Shown in pieces: positions 1 to 7,529 of a stretch of 11,971 bases of DNA. This DNA comes from Bacteroidota bacterium. GTDB lineage: Bacteria; Bacteroidota; Bacteroidia; Flavobacteriales; Flavobacteriaceae. The notes under the pieces are model-generated. The model saw only the letters and a list, made by a program, of their open reading frames with translations. It did not search any database and had not been told where the DNA came from. The DNA is taken from the NCBI GenBank assembly GCA_009936675.1, contig JAACDY010000089.1, positions 1 to 11,971 of the forward strand, written 5' to 3'. Position 1 is the first letter of the stretch. Every line of letters starts with the position of its first letter. The translations under genes and the position numbers were made by a program.

Positions 1-1
1 A

Positions 2-241
2 TATGTCTCGGGAGACCTATTTTATTTGGCCAATTATTCTGCCGGTATCAGGGTAATTGACATCAGCGGTTTGGCCGATAAAAACATGGAAGAAATCGGT
101 TTTTTTGATACTTTTCCAGAACACAATTCCGCTGACTTTATCGGTGCCTGGAGTGTCTATCCTTTTTTTGAAAGTGGAGTGATTGCCATCAGCGATATTA
201 ACCGAGGTTTATTCCTCATTAAAAAATCAGAAGAGCATTGA
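2..241 (+). CDS. Choice-of-anchor B family protein, C-terminal fragment (5' end outside window)
   Basis: The open frame runs in from the left edge without a stop and ends at TGA 239-241, giving about 79 residues of the C-terminus. The visible segments YLANYSAGIRVIDIS, then a glycine-phenylalanine-phenylalanine-aspartate stretch, GAWSVYPFF and SDINRGLFLIK match the end of choice-of-anchor B family proteins as I remember them. These are secreted Bacteroidota and related proteins built from LVIVD-type repeats that probably form a beta-propeller. The usual signal peptide and any C-terminal sorting domain cannot be judged here, but this copy ends right after the propeller-like segment, so no C-terminal type IX secretion domain follows it. 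The stop overlaps the TTG start of the next gene by four bases (TTGA), so the two are probably cotranscribed and translationally coupled. The substrate or ligand is unknown. Confidence 0.72.
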   Translation, partial: YVSGDLFYLANYSAGIRVIDISGLADKNMEEIGFFDTFPEHNSADFIGAWSVYPFFESGVIAISDINRGLFLIKKSEEH

Positions 242-1578
242 ATAAAAAACTCCTTTTCTTCATTTCAGTATCACTTTTTTGGGGTTGTATTCCAGATTCC
301 CTATCGACAAATACTACCGAGGTAGAATTCAGCGGTACGCTCACCCAAATAACCCTTTTGGGTGGCAGTGATGAGGAAGTGGCAAGAGAAATTATCCCAT
401 TGCGAAAAGGTGGACTTGCAATGGTGGGAAGCACCAAAAGTACCGATGGTGATTTTAGCGAAAGAACCACAAACGACTGGGATTTGTTTTTAATCAAGTT
501 AGACCACGACGGTGAAATCTTATGGAAAAAAACCTATGGCGGCAGTGGCGACGATTTTGGTTTTTCTATAGTAGAAACCCCCGAAGGAGGGTTTGTTCTT
601 TTGGGCTATAGCAACAGTCAGGATGGAGATGTACCCCCCACCCAAGGGTATCACGACAATTGGATCATCAAAATTGATGCAGATGGAGCAATCGTTTGGA
701 AGAAATCATTCGGATATTCAGGTCATGACCACTCCTACAATGTCATTGCTACCCAGGAGGGAGGTTATTTTTTCAATGGTTTTTTGGATGTAACCGCTTC
801 CAACGGTTTAGGCAACTCTGGTAAGTCCTCAAAAGCCAACAGGCATGGGGTAGGGGAGTTTTGGTGCCACAAATTGGATGCCAATGGAAATATAGAATGG
901 CAAAGATATTTTGGAGGCACCAGCAATGACCGATCCTACGATGCCATTCAGACTCGAGAGGGAAATTTTTTAGTGGTGGGCACCTCAGAAAGCGATGACG
1001 TGGATGTAAAAAACCCTAAAGGCAGTTATGATGTTTGGACCGTTATGGTTTCCCCATCGGGGGAGATGCTATGGGAAAATTCCTTCGGTGGAAGTTTGGT
1101 TGATGAAGCCTCAAAAGTAATCCAAGATGCTTACGGTCATTTTAGAATCATCGGCAACACCCACAGTTCCGATCAAAACATATCCCTTTCCAAGGGGGGG
1201 TCAGATGTATGGCAAATTACCCTTGATCCCAATGGAAGGTTGGTCGGTAGTTATAATTTTGGAGGCAGTGAATTTGACAAGGGTACCGCCATGAGCGAAT
1301 GGCAGTGGGGGTCCATTTTCTTGACTGGCTACTCCCGAAGTTCTGATGGTGATTTTGAGAAAAATGAGGGAGAAAACGATATTTTTTTGATGTATTTCCC
1401 TTCAAACGGAACCCAAAAAAAGACCATGACCTTGGGAGGTGAGGGCGAAGATTTTGCCCACGATATTTTGGTGCAGACTGACGGCAGCGTATTCCTTGTG
1501 GGTCAATCTTTTAGTAAAAATCCACCTTTTGAAACAAACAAAGGAAATGGGGATATTTTATTGGCCCGTTGGAATTAG
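238..1578 (+). CDS. Seven-repeat beta-propeller lipoprotein, function unknown
   Basis: A 446-residue protein. Residues 1-17 form a lipoprotein-type signal: two lysines, a hydrophobic core and FWGC with the likely lipidated Cys17, so it should be anchored in a membrane, plausibly the outer one. The rest is seven tandem repeats, each opening with a GG-S/T/E-x-x-D-like turn at about residues 42, 101, 159, 226, 284, 342 and 400, spaced 58-59 residues except one of 67. Repeats share a W-x-x-x-(I/L)-D-x-x-G-x-I-x-W core and a (V/L)(V/L)G(S/Y)(S/T) strand. This pattern fits a seven-bladed propeller of the delta-60/kelch-like kind common in Bacteroidota. No catalytic motif is visible, so binding or a structural role is the inference. 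Start is TTG at 238, overlapping the upstream stop; no ATG gives a complete signal peptide. A G7 tract lies at 1194-1200. Confidence 0.8.
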   Translation: MNKKLLFFISVSLFWGCIPDSLSTNTTEVEFSGTLTQITLLGGSDEEVAREIIPLRKGGLAMVGSTKSTDGDFSERTTNDWDLFLIKLDHDGEILWKKTYGGSGDDFGFSIVETPEGGFVLLGYSNSQDGDVPPTQGYHDNWIIKIDADGAIVWKKSFGYSGHDHSYNVIATQEGGYFFNGFLDVTASNGLGNSGKSSKANRHGVGEFWCHKLDANGNIEWQRYFGGTSNDRSYDAIQTREGNFLVVGTSESDDVDVKNPKGSYDVWTVMVSPSGEMLWENSFGGSLVDEASKVIQDAYGHFRIIGNTHSSDQNISLSKGGSDVWQITLDPNGRLVGSYNFGGSEFDKGTAMSEWQWGSIFLTGYSRSSDGDFEKNEGENDIFLMYFPSNGTQKKTMTLGGEGEDFAHDILVQTDGSVFLVGQSFSKNPPFETNKGNGDILLARWN

Positions 1579-1641
1579 TAAATATCGATTGAACCATAAT
1601 CAGAATTGATAGTAAAAGCCTACTCTTAAAAGGAAATGCGC

Positions 1642-1649
1642 TATATTTG
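1642..1649 (+). promoter_or_regulatory. Probable Bacteroidota -7 promoter box for the suf operon
   Basis: TATATTTG matches the Bacteroidota -7 consensus TAnnTTTG exactly. It lies in the 99-base gap between the lipoprotein stop and the first suf gene, about 29 bases before the chosen ATG at 1678. A start of transcription near 1655 would give a short leader. No convincing -33 TTTG lies at the usual 19-21 base spacing, so the call rests on the -7 box and its position. The gap also holds a perfect ten-base AT palindrome at 1661-1670, and otherwise nothing I recognise. Confidence 0.5.
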
Positions 1650-1677
1650 TAATGACTTTAAATTATAATTGTTTCAA

Positions 1678-2007
1678 ATGATAAAGGTATCGCCCGATGC
1701 ACAAAAAAAAGTATCACAGTTGATGCGTGATGAGGGATTCAATCCTACTGATGACTTTGTCAGAGTGGGAGTTAAAAGTGGAGGCTGTTCGGGTCTCTCC
1801 TACGATTTGAGTTTTGACAATGCAAAATCAGAACAAGACCGTTTGTTTGAAGACAATCAAGTCAAAATTTTAGTTGACAAGAAAAGTTTACTCTACCTTT
1901 TGGGAACCACACTTGAGTACTCCGGAGGTTTGAACGGCAAAGGTTTTGTTTTTAACAATCCCAATGCGGAGCGAACTTGTGGCTGTGGGGAAAGTTTTTC
2001 CCTTTAA
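1678..2007 (+). CDS. sufA: A-type iron-sulfur carrier (SufA/IscA/HesB family)
   Basis: A 109-residue protein of the HesB/IscA family, close to the usual length. The three cysteines that hold the cluster in this family are present: Cys37 in GGCSGLSY and Cys101 and Cys103 in the C-terminal TCGCGESF motif. A-type carriers receive iron-sulfur clusters from the SufBCD scaffold and pass them to apo-proteins in the cytoplasm. The ATG at 1678 is chosen because MIKVSPDAQKK is the typical N-terminus of flavobacterial members; a TTG nine bases upstream (1669) would add only three residues. It is the first gene of the operon, behind the promoter-like box at 1642, with eleven bases to sufB. The family is certain. 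Whether it is best called SufA or ErpA cannot be settled from sequence alone, though its operon position favours SufA. Confidence 0.93.
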   Translation: MIKVSPDAQKKVSQLMRDEGFNPTDDFVRVGVKSGGCSGLSYDLSFDNAKSEQDRLFEDNQVKILVDKKSLLYLLGTTLEYSGGLNGKGFVFNNPNAERTCGCGESFSL

Positions 2008-2018
2008 GATAAAGCGAT

Positions 2019-3464
2019 ATGGCATATACTGAAGAAGAATTAAAAAAGGAACTGGAAACCAAAGAATACGAATACGGCTTTTATACCGATATCGATTCTG
2101 AGACCTTTCCCGTAGGCTTGAATGAGGAAGTTGTCCGCCGCATCTCACAAAAAAAGAAGGAGCCCGAATGGATGACCCAGTGGCGCTTAAAAGCCTTTGA
2201 GGCATGGAAGAATATGGAGGAGCCCGAGTGGGCCAACGTTCAATATTCAAAACCTGATTATCAAGCCATATCTTATTATTCTGCTCCCAAGAAAAAAGAC
2301 CAATATAAAAGCCTAGATGAGGTAGACCCTGAGCTACTTAAAACTTTTGACAAATTGGGAATTTCTCTTAATGAGCAAAAGAAGTTAGCGGGAGTGGCAG
2401 TAGATATCGTCATGGATTCTGTATCAGTGGCCACTACCTTCAAAGATACCTTGGCCGAAAAAGGCATTATATTCTGCTCCATCTCAGAAGCCATTCAAGA
2501 ACACCCTGATTTGGTAAAAAAATACATCGGCACTGTCATTCCCATTCAGGACAACTATTTCGCCGCTCTAAATTCTGCGGTATTTTCTGATGGTTCTTTT
2601 TGTTATATCCCCAAGGGGGTTCGCTGTCCCATGGAATTGTCCACCTATTTCAGGATCAATCAAGCGGGAACAGGTCAGTTTGAAAGAACACTCGTCATCG
2701 CTGACGAATCCAGTTATGTGAGTTATTTGGAAGGCTGTACTGCTCCCTCCCGAGACGAAAATCAGCTGCATGCTGCAGTAGTCGAACTCGTGGCCTTGGA
2801 CAATGCCGAAATTAAATATTCCACTGTTCAAAACTGGTTTCCCGGAGACAAAAACGGTAAAGGGGGTGTTTACAACTTTGTTACCAAAAGAGGCATCTGC
2901 CACAAAAATTCCAAAATATCATGGACTCAGGTAGAAACAGGTTCTGCTGTAACTTGGAAATACCCTTCTTGTATTCTTAAAGGCGACAACTCCATAGGGG
3001 AGTTTTACTCCATCGCCTTGACCAACAATTATCAACAAGCCGATACGGGAACCAAGATGGTTCATTTGGGTAAAAACACCAAAAGCACCATCATCTCCAA
3101 GGGAATATCTGCCGGAAAATCCCAAAACAGCTATCGCGGTCTGGTTCAAGTTCATCCCCGAGCCACCAACGCAAGAAATTTTTCACAATGCGATTCCCTA
3201 TTGATGGGGAACCAATGTGGCGCCCATACTTTCCCCTATATAGAGGTCAAAAACAAAACCGCCCAGATCGAACACGAAGCCACCACCAGCAAGATTGGGG
3301 AAGATCAAATATTTTACTGTAATCAAAGGGGGATAGACCCCGAAAAGGCCATTGCATTAGTCGTCAATGGTTTCAGTAAAGAAGTATTGAACAAATTGCC
3401 CATGGAATTTGCCGTGGAAGCACAAAAATTATTAGAAATCTCCTTAGAGGGATCTGTAGGATAA
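2019..3464 (+). CDS. sufB: SufB, Fe-S cluster scaffold subunit
   Basis: A 481-residue SufB, a normal length. It forms the SufBC2D scaffold on which iron-sulfur clusters are built in the cytoplasm. Residues proposed as key in Escherichia coli SufB (Cys254, Cys405, Glu434) align here with a constant offset of 14: Cys240 in LEGCTAP, Cys391 in SQCDSLL and Glu420 in EHEATTS. Other hallmarks are STVQNWFPG (268-276), CGAHTFPYIEVKN (400-412), FYCNQRGI (432-439) and the PMEFAVEAQKLL C-terminal segment. The middle forms the beta-helix core of this family, preceded by an N-terminal helical region. The ATG at 2019 leads a standard N-terminus. Gaps are eleven bases from the carrier gene and ten to sufC. 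Nothing is missing or truncated. Confidence 0.98.
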   Translation: MAYTEEELKKELETKEYEYGFYTDIDSETFPVGLNEEVVRRISQKKKEPEWMTQWRLKAFEAWKNMEEPEWANVQYSKPDYQAISYYSAPKKKDQYKSLDEVDPELLKTFDKLGISLNEQKKLAGVAVDIVMDSVSVATTFKDTLAEKGIIFCSISEAIQEHPDLVKKYIGTVIPIQDNYFAALNSAVFSDGSFCYIPKGVRCPMELSTYFRINQAGTGQFERTLVIADESSYVSYLEGCTAPSRDENQLHAAVVELVALDNAEIKYSTVQNWFPGDKNGKGGVYNFVTKRGICHKNSKISWTQVETGSAVTWKYPSCILKGDNSIGEFYSIALTNNYQQADTGTKMVHLGKNTKSTIISKGISAGKSQNSYRGLVQVHPRATNARNFSQCDSLLMGNQCGAHTFPYIEVKNKTAQIEHEATTSKIGEDQIFYCNQRGIDPEKAIALVVNGFSKEVLNKLPMEFAVEAQKLLEISLEGSVG

Positions 3465-3474
3465 AAAAACACTT

Positions 3475-4221
3475 ATGCTAACCATAGAAAATCTTCACGC
3501 TCAAGTAGAAGGAAAACAAATTCTCAACGGTATTGACTTGGATGTCAAAGCTGGAGAAGTACATGCCATCATGGGGCCCAATGGTTCGGGAAAAAGTACC
3601 CTTTCTTCCGTCATCGCAGGCCATCAAGATTACGAAGTCAATCAAGGAACCATGCATTTGGAAGGAGAAGATTTGGCCGAATTGGCTCCCGAAGAACGTG
3701 CCCACAAAGGCATCTTCCTCTCTTTTCAATACCCTATTGAAATTCCCGGGGTAAGCGTCACCAACTTCATCAAAACTGCCATCAATGCCTCCCGAAAAGC
3801 AAAAGGACTGGAGGACATGGCCGCCAATGTAATGTTGAAGAAGATCAGAGAAAAATCCTCCCTGCTGGAAATCGATTCCCGTTTCCTCTCCCGTTCACTG
3901 AACGAAGGATTTTCCGGTGGAGAAAAAAAACGAAACGAGATTTTTCAAATGGCCATGTTGGAACCCAAACTGTCCATACTTGACGAAACCGATTCTGGCT
4001 TGGACATTGACGCATTGAAAATTGTGGCCAATGGGGTCAACAAATTGCGCTCCAGTGAGAACGCAATCATCGTCATTACCCACTATCAAAGATTATTGGA
4101 ATATATAGTCCCCGATTTTGTACATGTGCTTTTCGACGGGAAAATTGTCAAATCAGGGACCAAAGATTTGGCCATAGAATTGGAAGAAAAAGGCTACGAC
4201 TGGATTAAAGAAATGGCATAA
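3475..4221 (+). CDS. sufC: SufC, ABC-type ATPase of the Fe-S scaffold
   Basis: A 248-residue ABC ATPase. Walker A GPNGSGKST is at 34-42, the Q-loop glutamine at 85 (SFQYP), the signature FSGGE at 146-150, Walker B SILDET at 167-172 with catalytic Glu171, the D-loop SGLD at 174-177 and the H-loop His203 (ITHYQRLL). FSGGEKKRNEI and THYQRLL are the SufC versions of these motifs, which separates it from transporter ATPases; no membrane partner is nearby. SufC binds SufB and SufD, and its ATP-driven dimerisation reshapes the scaffold for iron entry and cluster assembly. The ATG at 3475 gives the canonical short N-terminus MLTIENL. It is ten bases from sufB and five from sufD, consistent with a single transcript. 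Confidence 0.98.
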   Translation: MLTIENLHAQVEGKQILNGIDLDVKAGEVHAIMGPNGSGKSTLSSVIAGHQDYEVNQGTMHLEGEDLAELAPEERAHKGIFLSFQYPIEIPGVSVTNFIKTAINASRKAKGLEDMAANVMLKKIREKSSLLEIDSRFLSRSLNEGFSGGEKKRNEIFQMAMLEPKLSILDETDSGLDIDALKIVANGVNKLRSSENAIIVITHYQRLLEYIVPDFVHVLFDGKIVKSGTKDLAIELEEKGYDWIKEMA

Positions 4222-4226
4222 ATTTT

Positions 4227-5543
4227 ATGGAGTTTAAGGAAAAATTATTGGCTTCCCATTTGGCTTTTGAAGAAAGGATCGATTTCTCTGATCCTGTTCA
4301 TCAAACCCGATTGGAATCCCTCAAAACTTTTGAGGAAAAAGGCTTCCCTTCTCGCAAAGACGAAGCGTGGAAATACACCTCCCTCAATGCTGTGGTACGG
4401 CAGGATTATGCCCTTTTCCCCAAAAAGGAAAGCACCATACAACTCAAAAAAGTTAAGAAATACTTCCTTTATGAAATAGACACCTACAAGGTAGTGTTCA
4501 TCGATGGCGTTTACAGCCCTTTTTTATCAGATACCACCCACGATGGTTTGGACGTATGTCTTATGTCTGCAGCCCTGTCCAAGGCCAAATACAGAAAACT
4601 CATCGACACCTATTTCAATAAAATCACGGACAAAGATGATAGCCTTACAGCCCTAAACACCTCCTATACCCAAGAGGGAGCCTATGTTTACATTCCCAAG
4701 AGTGTGGTGGCCGAAAAGCCCATTGAGATCATTCATTTTTCCACGGGAAAAGAAAAAGCCTTGTGGTTGCAACCCCGAAACCTAATTGTGATCGACCAAA
4801 ATGCTCAAGTTCAAATACTAGAGCGACACCAAAGTCTCAAAGATCACAATGTCGTTACCAATTCAGTTACTGAAATTTATGCCCATCAGGATGCCTTTGT
4901 AGATTATTACAAAATCCAAAACGATCTCAATACAGCCTCGCTCATTGACAACACCTATATCTCCCAAGAGAAAAACAGCAATGTAAGGGTTCATACCTTT
5001 TCATTAGGGGGGAAATTGATCCGCAACAATTTAAATTTTTACCTCAAAGGGCAACATTGTCATTCCACTCTCAAAGGGGTTACCTTATTGGAAGCTCAAC
5101 AGCATGTTGATCACTATACTTTAGTTGACCACGCTTTGCCCAACTGCGAAAGTCACCAAGATTACAAAGGAGTCTTCTCCGAAGGATCCAAAGGGGTGTT
5201 CAACGGTAAAATCCATGTGGATCAAACTGCACAAAAAACCAATGCTTTCCAACAAAATAACAACATACTCCTCGACGACAAAGCTACTGTCAATACCAAA
5301 CCCCAATTAGAAATTTTTGCCGATGACGTAAAATGCTCTCACGGATGTACGGTAGGGCAATTGGATGAAGATGCTTTGTTTTATTTGCGTTCAAGGGGAA
5401 TTCCCAAAAAAGAAGCCAAGGCTTTGATGACCTATGCTTTTGCAAACAATGTATTGGAAAGCGTAGACTTGCCCATTTTGAAAAAACGCATCAACAAATT
5501 GATTGCCAAAAAATTGGGGGTCAATCTTGGATTTGATTTATAG
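4227..5543 (+). CDS. sufD: SufD, Fe-S scaffold subunit
   Basis: A 438-residue SufD, within the family range. Residues from about 1 to 140 are the helical N-terminal region with the conserved SRKDEAWKYTSL segment (42-53). The remainder is the beta-helix core, ending in a C-terminal helical segment from about 383. The motif DVKCSHGCTVGQLDEDALFYL contains Cys370 and His372, which match the Cys358/His360 pair implicated at the SufB-SufD interface in Escherichia coli, and a further Cys374. SufD pairs with SufB, binds SufC and is needed for iron acquisition by the scaffold. The ATG at 4227 lies five bases after the sufC stop, and the stop is three bases before sufS. Confidence 0.96.
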   Translation: MEFKEKLLASHLAFEERIDFSDPVHQTRLESLKTFEEKGFPSRKDEAWKYTSLNAVVRQDYALFPKKESTIQLKKVKKYFLYEIDTYKVVFIDGVYSPFLSDTTHDGLDVCLMSAALSKAKYRKLIDTYFNKITDKDDSLTALNTSYTQEGAYVYIPKSVVAEKPIEIIHFSTGKEKALWLQPRNLIVIDQNAQVQILERHQSLKDHNVVTNSVTEIYAHQDAFVDYYKIQNDLNTASLIDNTYISQEKNSNVRVHTFSLGGKLIRNNLNFYLKGQHCHSTLKGVTLLEAQQHVDHYTLVDHALPNCESHQDYKGVFSEGSKGVFNGKIHVDQTAQKTNAFQQNNNILLDDKATVNTKPQLEIFADDVKCSHGCTVGQLDEDALFYLRSRGIPKKEAKALMTYAFANNVLESVDLPILKKRINKLIAKKLGVNLGFDL

Positions 5544-5546
5544 CCC

Positions 5547-6758
5547 ATGGACGTTCAAAAAATCCGCAAAGATTTTCCCATATTAGCGAGGGAAGTAAAC
5601 GGTAAACCTTTGGTTTATTTTGACAACGCCGCTACTTCACAAACCCCCGTCCAGGTCATTGACACCATTGTGGATTACTATAAAAACTACAATGCCAATA
5701 TTCACCGTGGTGTACATTCCCTGAGTCAAGAGGCCACCGATGCTTATGAGGCGGCTCGCAAAAAAATTCAAAAACATTTCAATGCCGCCCAGCTCCACGA
5801 GATCATTTTTACTTCTGGCACTACCCACTCCATAAATGTAGTAAGCAATGGATATGCCCAATTGTTGAAACAGGGAGACGAACTCATCGTTTCTGCCCTA
5901 GAGCACCATTCCAATATTGTGCCTTGGCAAATGCTTTGCGAAAAAACAGGAGCAAAGCTCAAAGTTATCCCTATGAACCAAGAGGGAGTGTTACTCATGG
6001 ATGAATATGAGAAACTCCTGTCTGACAAAACCCGATTGGTATTTGTCGATCATGTTTCCAATGCTTTGGGAACCGTCAATCCTATTGAAACCATCATCGA
6101 CAAAGCCCATGCTGTGGGTGCTGAGGTTTTGATCGATGGTGCTCAGGCTTCCCCCCATATCCAAGCTGATGTTCAGGCCTTGGACGTGGACTACTATGTC
6201 ACTTCTGCCCATAAGCTTTGTGGCCCCACTGGAATAGGAATGCTCTATGGCAAAGAATCTGCTCTCAATCGATTGCCTCCCTATCAAGGTGGAGGAGAAA
6301 TGATAGCCGAAGTTACTTTTGAAAAAACCACCTATGCCGATCTTCCCCATAAATTTGAGGCGGGTACTCCCAATATTGCAGGAGGGATTGCTTTTGGTGC
6401 TGCATTGGACTACATCAATAACATAGGGATGGATCAGATTGCGGCCTACGAGGCGGAGCTTTTGAATTATGCCACCAAAGCACTCCAAAAAATACCTCAT
6501 CTAAAAGTTTATGGCACTGCTCCCCAGAAAACAGCAGTAATCTCTTTCAATGTGGAGGGCATTCACCCCTATGATATTGGCAGTATTTTGGATAAACTCG
6601 GCATTGCCGTAAGAACAGGACACCACTGCGCTCAGCCCATTATGGACTATTATCAAATCCCCGGAACGGTCAGGGCCTCTTTCTCTTTTTACAATACCTT
6701 TGAAGAGATCGACAGCATGGTAGAGGCCCTCAAGAAGGCCATACAAATGTTACAATAA
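5547..6758 (+). CDS. sufS: SufS, cysteine desulfurase (type II)
   Basis: A 403-residue pyridoxal-phosphate enzyme that converts L-cysteine to L-alanine and holds the sulfur as a persulfide. The cofactor lysine is Lys223 in TSAHK. Cofactor-contacting residues are visible as His121 in EHHSN, Asp197 in LIDGAQ and Gln200. The active cysteine is Cys361 in RTGHHCAQP, the compact loop typical of SufS-type rather than IscS/NifS enzymes. Such enzymes need a sulfur acceptor such as SufE, which is encoded next. The PLVYFDNAAT start region (21-30) and GGGEMI loop (248-253) are also standard. The ATG is three bases after the sufD stop. The enzyme appears intact. Confidence 0.98.
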   Translation: MDVQKIRKDFPILAREVNGKPLVYFDNAATSQTPVQVIDTIVDYYKNYNANIHRGVHSLSQEATDAYEAARKKIQKHFNAAQLHEIIFTSGTTHSINVVSNGYAQLLKQGDELIVSALEHHSNIVPWQMLCEKTGAKLKVIPMNQEGVLLMDEYEKLLSDKTRLVFVDHVSNALGTVNPIETIIDKAHAVGAEVLIDGAQASPHIQADVQALDVDYYVTSAHKLCGPTGIGMLYGKESALNRLPPYQGGGEMIAEVTFEKTTYADLPHKFEAGTPNIAGGIAFGAALDYINNIGMDQIAAYEAELLNYATKALQKIPHLKVYGTAPQKTAVISFNVEGIHPYDIGSILDKLGIAVRTGHHCAQPIMDYYQIPGTVRASFSFYNTFEEIDSMVEALKKAIQMLQ

Positions 6759-6774
6759 ATCACTAATTTTGAGT

Positions 6775-7200
6775 ATGGAAACCATACAGGAGGTACAAGA
6801 AGAAATTGTAGAGGAGTTTTCCATGTTCGAGGACTGGATGCAACGTTATGAGTACATGATTGAGCTGGGGAAATCTCTTCCCTTGATCGATGCTCAATAC
6901 AAAACCGACGACTATATCATCAAAGGATGCCAGAGTAAAGTTTGGGTGCATGCCGATTTGGAGGACGATAAACTGATTTTTACCGCTGACAGCGATGCAA
7001 TCATCACCAAAGGCATCATCGCCATTTTGATAAGGGCGTTTTCCCACCAACATCCCGATGCCATACTCGAAGCAGGAACTGAATTCATCGATAAAATCGG
7101 ACTAAAGGAACATTTGTCTCCCACCCGTGCCAATGGCTTGGTTTCCATGATCAAACAACTGAAAATGTATGCTATCGCTTTTAAAACCCAATTGAACTAA
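6775..7200 (+). CDS. sufE: SufE, sulfur acceptor and transfer protein
   Basis: A 141-residue SufE. Its active cysteine is Cys52 in the loop YIIKGCQSKVW, near the equivalent Cys51 of Escherichia coli SufE. It takes persulfide sulfur from SufS, stimulates the desulfurase and hands sulfur to SufB. The N-terminal helical segment with FEDWMQRYEYMIELGKSLP and the C-terminal LSPTRANGLVSM motif are typical. The ATG at 6775 is preferred; the in-frame TTG at 6769 would add two residues only. It follows sufS by 16 bases, the largest gap inside the operon, and precedes the DUF59 gene by two bases. Confidence 0.96.
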   Translation: METIQEVQEEIVEEFSMFEDWMQRYEYMIELGKSLPLIDAQYKTDDYIIKGCQSKVWVHADLEDDKLIFTADSDAIITKGIIAILIRAFSHQHPDAILEAGTEFIDKIGLKEHLSPTRANGLVSMIKQLKMYAIAFKTQLN

Positions 7201-7202
7201 TC

Positions 7203-7529
7203 ATGTCAGAAGAAATCACCGAAACGGCCGAACTGGGCGACAAAATTGTAAAAGTACTCAAGACTATTTTTGACCCGGAAATACCAGTGGACATCTACGA
7301 ACTGGGATTGATCTATGACGTTTTTGTCAACGAAGATGCCGATGTCAAAATACTGATGACCCTTACTACTCCCAACTGTCCCGTGGCAGAAACCCTCCCC
7401 CGTGAAGTGGAAGAAAAAGTAAAGTCTTTGGACGAGGTGAAGGACGCAGAGGTAGAAATTACCTTCGACCCCCCTTGGTCTCAAGACCTGATGAGCGAAG
7501 AAGCCAAATTGGAATTAGGAATGTTATAA
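7203..7529 (+). CDS. sufT: DUF59/MIP18 family Fe-S assembly factor (SufT-like)
   Basis: A 108-residue stand-alone DUF59 domain protein. The family motif DPEIPVDIYELGLIYDV is at about 24-40, and the conserved cysteine is Cys59 in TTPNCPVAE. FDPPWSQDLMSEEA near the C-terminus is also characteristic. Bacterial stand-alone DUF59 proteins (SufT in Staphylococcus and others) help mature or deliver iron-sulfur clusters, and eukaryotic MIP18/CIAO2 belongs to the same fold family. The location between sufE and the DUF2480 gene, with spacings of two and zero bases, fits such a role. Which client proteins it serves cannot be inferred. The symbol sufT is by family and context, not by demonstrated function in this organism. 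Confidence 0.9.
   Translation: MSEEITETAELGDKIVKVLKTIFDPEIPVDIYELGLIYDVFVNEDADVKILMTLTTPNCPVAETLPREVEEKVKSLDEVKDAEVEITFDPPWSQDLMSEEAKLELGML

Noticed and set aside
1669..1677. TTG start for the A-type carrier three codons upstream
   Set aside because: The ATG at 1678 gives the N-terminus typical of the family; the extra three residues have no support.
1888..2250. Open frame of 120 codons on the minus strand across the sufA-sufB junction
   Set aside because: It is antisense to two well-supported genes and has no family signature.
5991..6500. Open frame of 169 codons on the minus strand
   Set aside because: It lies fully antisense to sufS, whose protein is intact and well recognised. The antisense product shows no family features.
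6764..6771. TAATTTTG resembling a -7 promoter box before sufE
   Set aside because: It ends only three bases before the sufE ATG, leaving no room for a transcript start ahead of the gene, so it is probably chance.
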